A stretch of 15,620 bases of DNA from Legionellales bacterium (lineage in GTDB: Bacteria > Pseudomonadota > Gammaproteobacteria > Legionellales > Legionellaceae). Position numbers and translations under genes: made by a program. A model generated the notes under the pieces. That model had not been told where the DNA came from and did not search any database. It was given only the letters and a program-made list of their open reading frames with translations. Location of the stretch: contig DNMA01000019.1 in the NCBI GenBank assembly GCA_003489505.1, positions 1 to 15,620 of the forward strand, written 5' to 3'. Shown here in pieces: positions 14,822 through 15,620 of this stretch (within the stretch, counting starts at the first letter, position 1; the number at the start of each line of letters is the position of its first letter).

Positions 14822-15620
14822 ATGAGCATTCACCCTATTCGCGAACTTGTTGCAAATGAACTCATGGCAGTGAATCAATTCATCCGCCAAGAGCTTGCCA
14901 TTCAACATCCATTTGTGAATCAACTGACCGAACATCTATTAAATGGTGGCGGCAAACAATTACGCCCTCTCATTGTTTTACTTTGCTGCAAAGCACTGAA
15001 TTATCAAGGTCAAGACCAAATTAAAATTGCAGCGATTTTGGAATTTTTTCATACTGCATCTCTTTTACATGATGATGTCATCGATGAATCCAAACTCCGT
15101 CGTGGTCAAAAAACTGCTCATGAAATCTGGGGTAATCAAGCCAGTGTCTTAGTCGGTGACTACCTATTTATTTTACATCATCAGCTATTGTTATCGCTTA
15201 AAAATTTCGACATGCTTGAACTCATGGCAGATATTGAAAGAAAAATTGGTTATGGTGAACTGGTGCAATTAACCAATCGACATCAAGCGCATATCAAAAC
15301 AGAAGATTATTTCTCAATTATTGAAGCCAAAACCTCTTTATTATTTGCCGCTTGTGCCAAATTATCTGGTCTTTTGTGTGGTGTCTCTACAGATGATGCT
15401 CAAAAACTATTTAATTTTGGTAAACACTTAGGCAATGCTTTCCAATTAATCGATGATGCACTCGATTATTGCTCAGATGCGCAAACCATAGGAAAAAATA
15501 TTGGTGACGACTTAGCCGATGGCAAAACAACGCTCCCCATTATTCATGCACTCAGTCAAGCAAGACCTGAAGACAAAGCAATCATTGAAAACAGCCTGAA
15601 AGAAGGCTCGATAGAAAATC
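14822..15620 (+). CDS. ispB: Long-chain polyprenyl diphosphate synthase, 5' part (octaprenyl type)
   Basis: 266 residues are visible before the window ends. The protein condenses isopentenyl diphosphate with allylic diphosphates to make the polyprenyl side chain of ubiquinone. GGGKQLRPL (about residues 44-52) is the IPP-binding motif, LLHDDVIDES (83-92) the first Asp-rich motif (DDxxD), GDYLF is the next conserved block, and FQLIDDALDY (204-213) with NIGDDLADGKTTLPIIHA (222-239) contains the second Asp-rich motif. Alanine and threonine precede the first Asp motif (FFHTASLLHDD) rather than aromatic stops, consistent with a long product. The start is fixed at ATG 14822 because TGA at 14819-14821 is in frame immediately upstream; the ribosome binding site is weak. 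E. coli IspB is 323 aa, so about 55-60 residues are missing off the edge. The exact chain length is not determinable. Confidence 0.93.
   Translation, partial: MSIHPIRELVANELMAVNQFIRQELAIQHPFVNQLTEHLLNGGGKQLRPLIVLLCCKALNYQGQDQIKIAAILEFFHTASLLHDDVIDESKLRRGQKTAHEIWGNQASVLVGDYLFILHHQLLLSLKNFDMLELMADIERKIGYGELVQLTNRHQAHIKTEDYFSIIEAKTSLLFAACAKLSGLLCGVSTDDAQKLFNFGKHLGNAFQLIDDALDYCSDAQTIGKNIGDDLADGKTTLPIIHALSQARPEDKAIIENSLKEGSIEN

Noticed and set aside
1..15620. CRISPR array, tRNA or rRNA genes, complete insertion sequence
   Set aside because: No regularly spaced repeats, cloverleaf-like sequence, rRNA signature or transposase frame was seen on reading the window.

Overview
The window looks like chromosome of an AT-rich gammaproteobacterium. 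The gene content (SdhE, a CydP/A/B/X-type cytochrome bd locus, a complete-looking leucine/isovalerate catabolic operon, IspB) and the presence of a eukaryote-like tubulin-tyrosine-ligase-fold protein beside unrecognised proteins fit a host-associated or intracellular lineage such as Legionellales/Coxiella relatives. That placement is an inference from gene content and codon style, not from a marker gene.

Layout: (1) positions 1-590 hold the 3' end of a small XRE-type helix-turn-helix gene, then about 350 bases of apparently decayed DNA with a long imperfect palindrome (417-467) and orphan reading-frame fragments. (2) Positions 591-3972 are a leftward, tightly packed four-gene run: sdhE, a TTL-like ATP-grasp ligase (ATGA overlap with sdhE), a SAM-dependent methyltransferase and a 479-aa protein I do not recognise. 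(3) Positions 3973-4105 are a divergent promoter region. (4) Positions 4106-5889 are a rightward cytochrome bd operon, cydP-cydA-cydB-cydX, in which cydA is destroyed: one single-base frameshift near its start and loss of roughly 80% of the gene, while cydP, cydB and cydX stay open. (5) Positions 6034-6513 encode a 159-aa Cys-rich orphan, followed by a strong hairpin. (6) Positions 6867-14766 are a rightward leucine degradation (liu) operon: isovaleryl-CoA dehydrogenase, acetyl-CoA acetyltransferase, a small membrane protein interrupted by an in-frame TAA, methylcrotonyl-CoA carboxylase beta subunit, methylglutaconyl-CoA hydratase, methylcrotonyl-CoA carboxylase alpha (biotin) subunit and HMG-CoA lyase. 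(7) From 14822 to the window edge runs a partial long-chain polyprenyl diphosphate synthase (ispB).

The liu genes form one pathway: isovaleryl-CoA is oxidised to 3-methylcrotonyl-CoA, carboxylated to 3-methylglutaconyl-CoA, hydrated to HMG-CoA and cleaved to acetyl-CoA plus acetoacetate. The thiolase would take the C4 product to two acetyl-CoA after CoA activation, but no acetoacetate CoA-transferase or synthetase and no liuR-type regulator is in the window. Genes are separated by 2-13 bases or overlap, so co-transcription and translational coupling are likely.

The most noteworthy items are the cydA wreck beside intact partners, the TTL-like ligase/methyltransferase/unknown-protein cluster coupled to sdhE, and the membrane protein split by a stop codon inside the liu operon. 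I did not find a convincing defence system, CRISPR array, complete mobile element or RNA gene.
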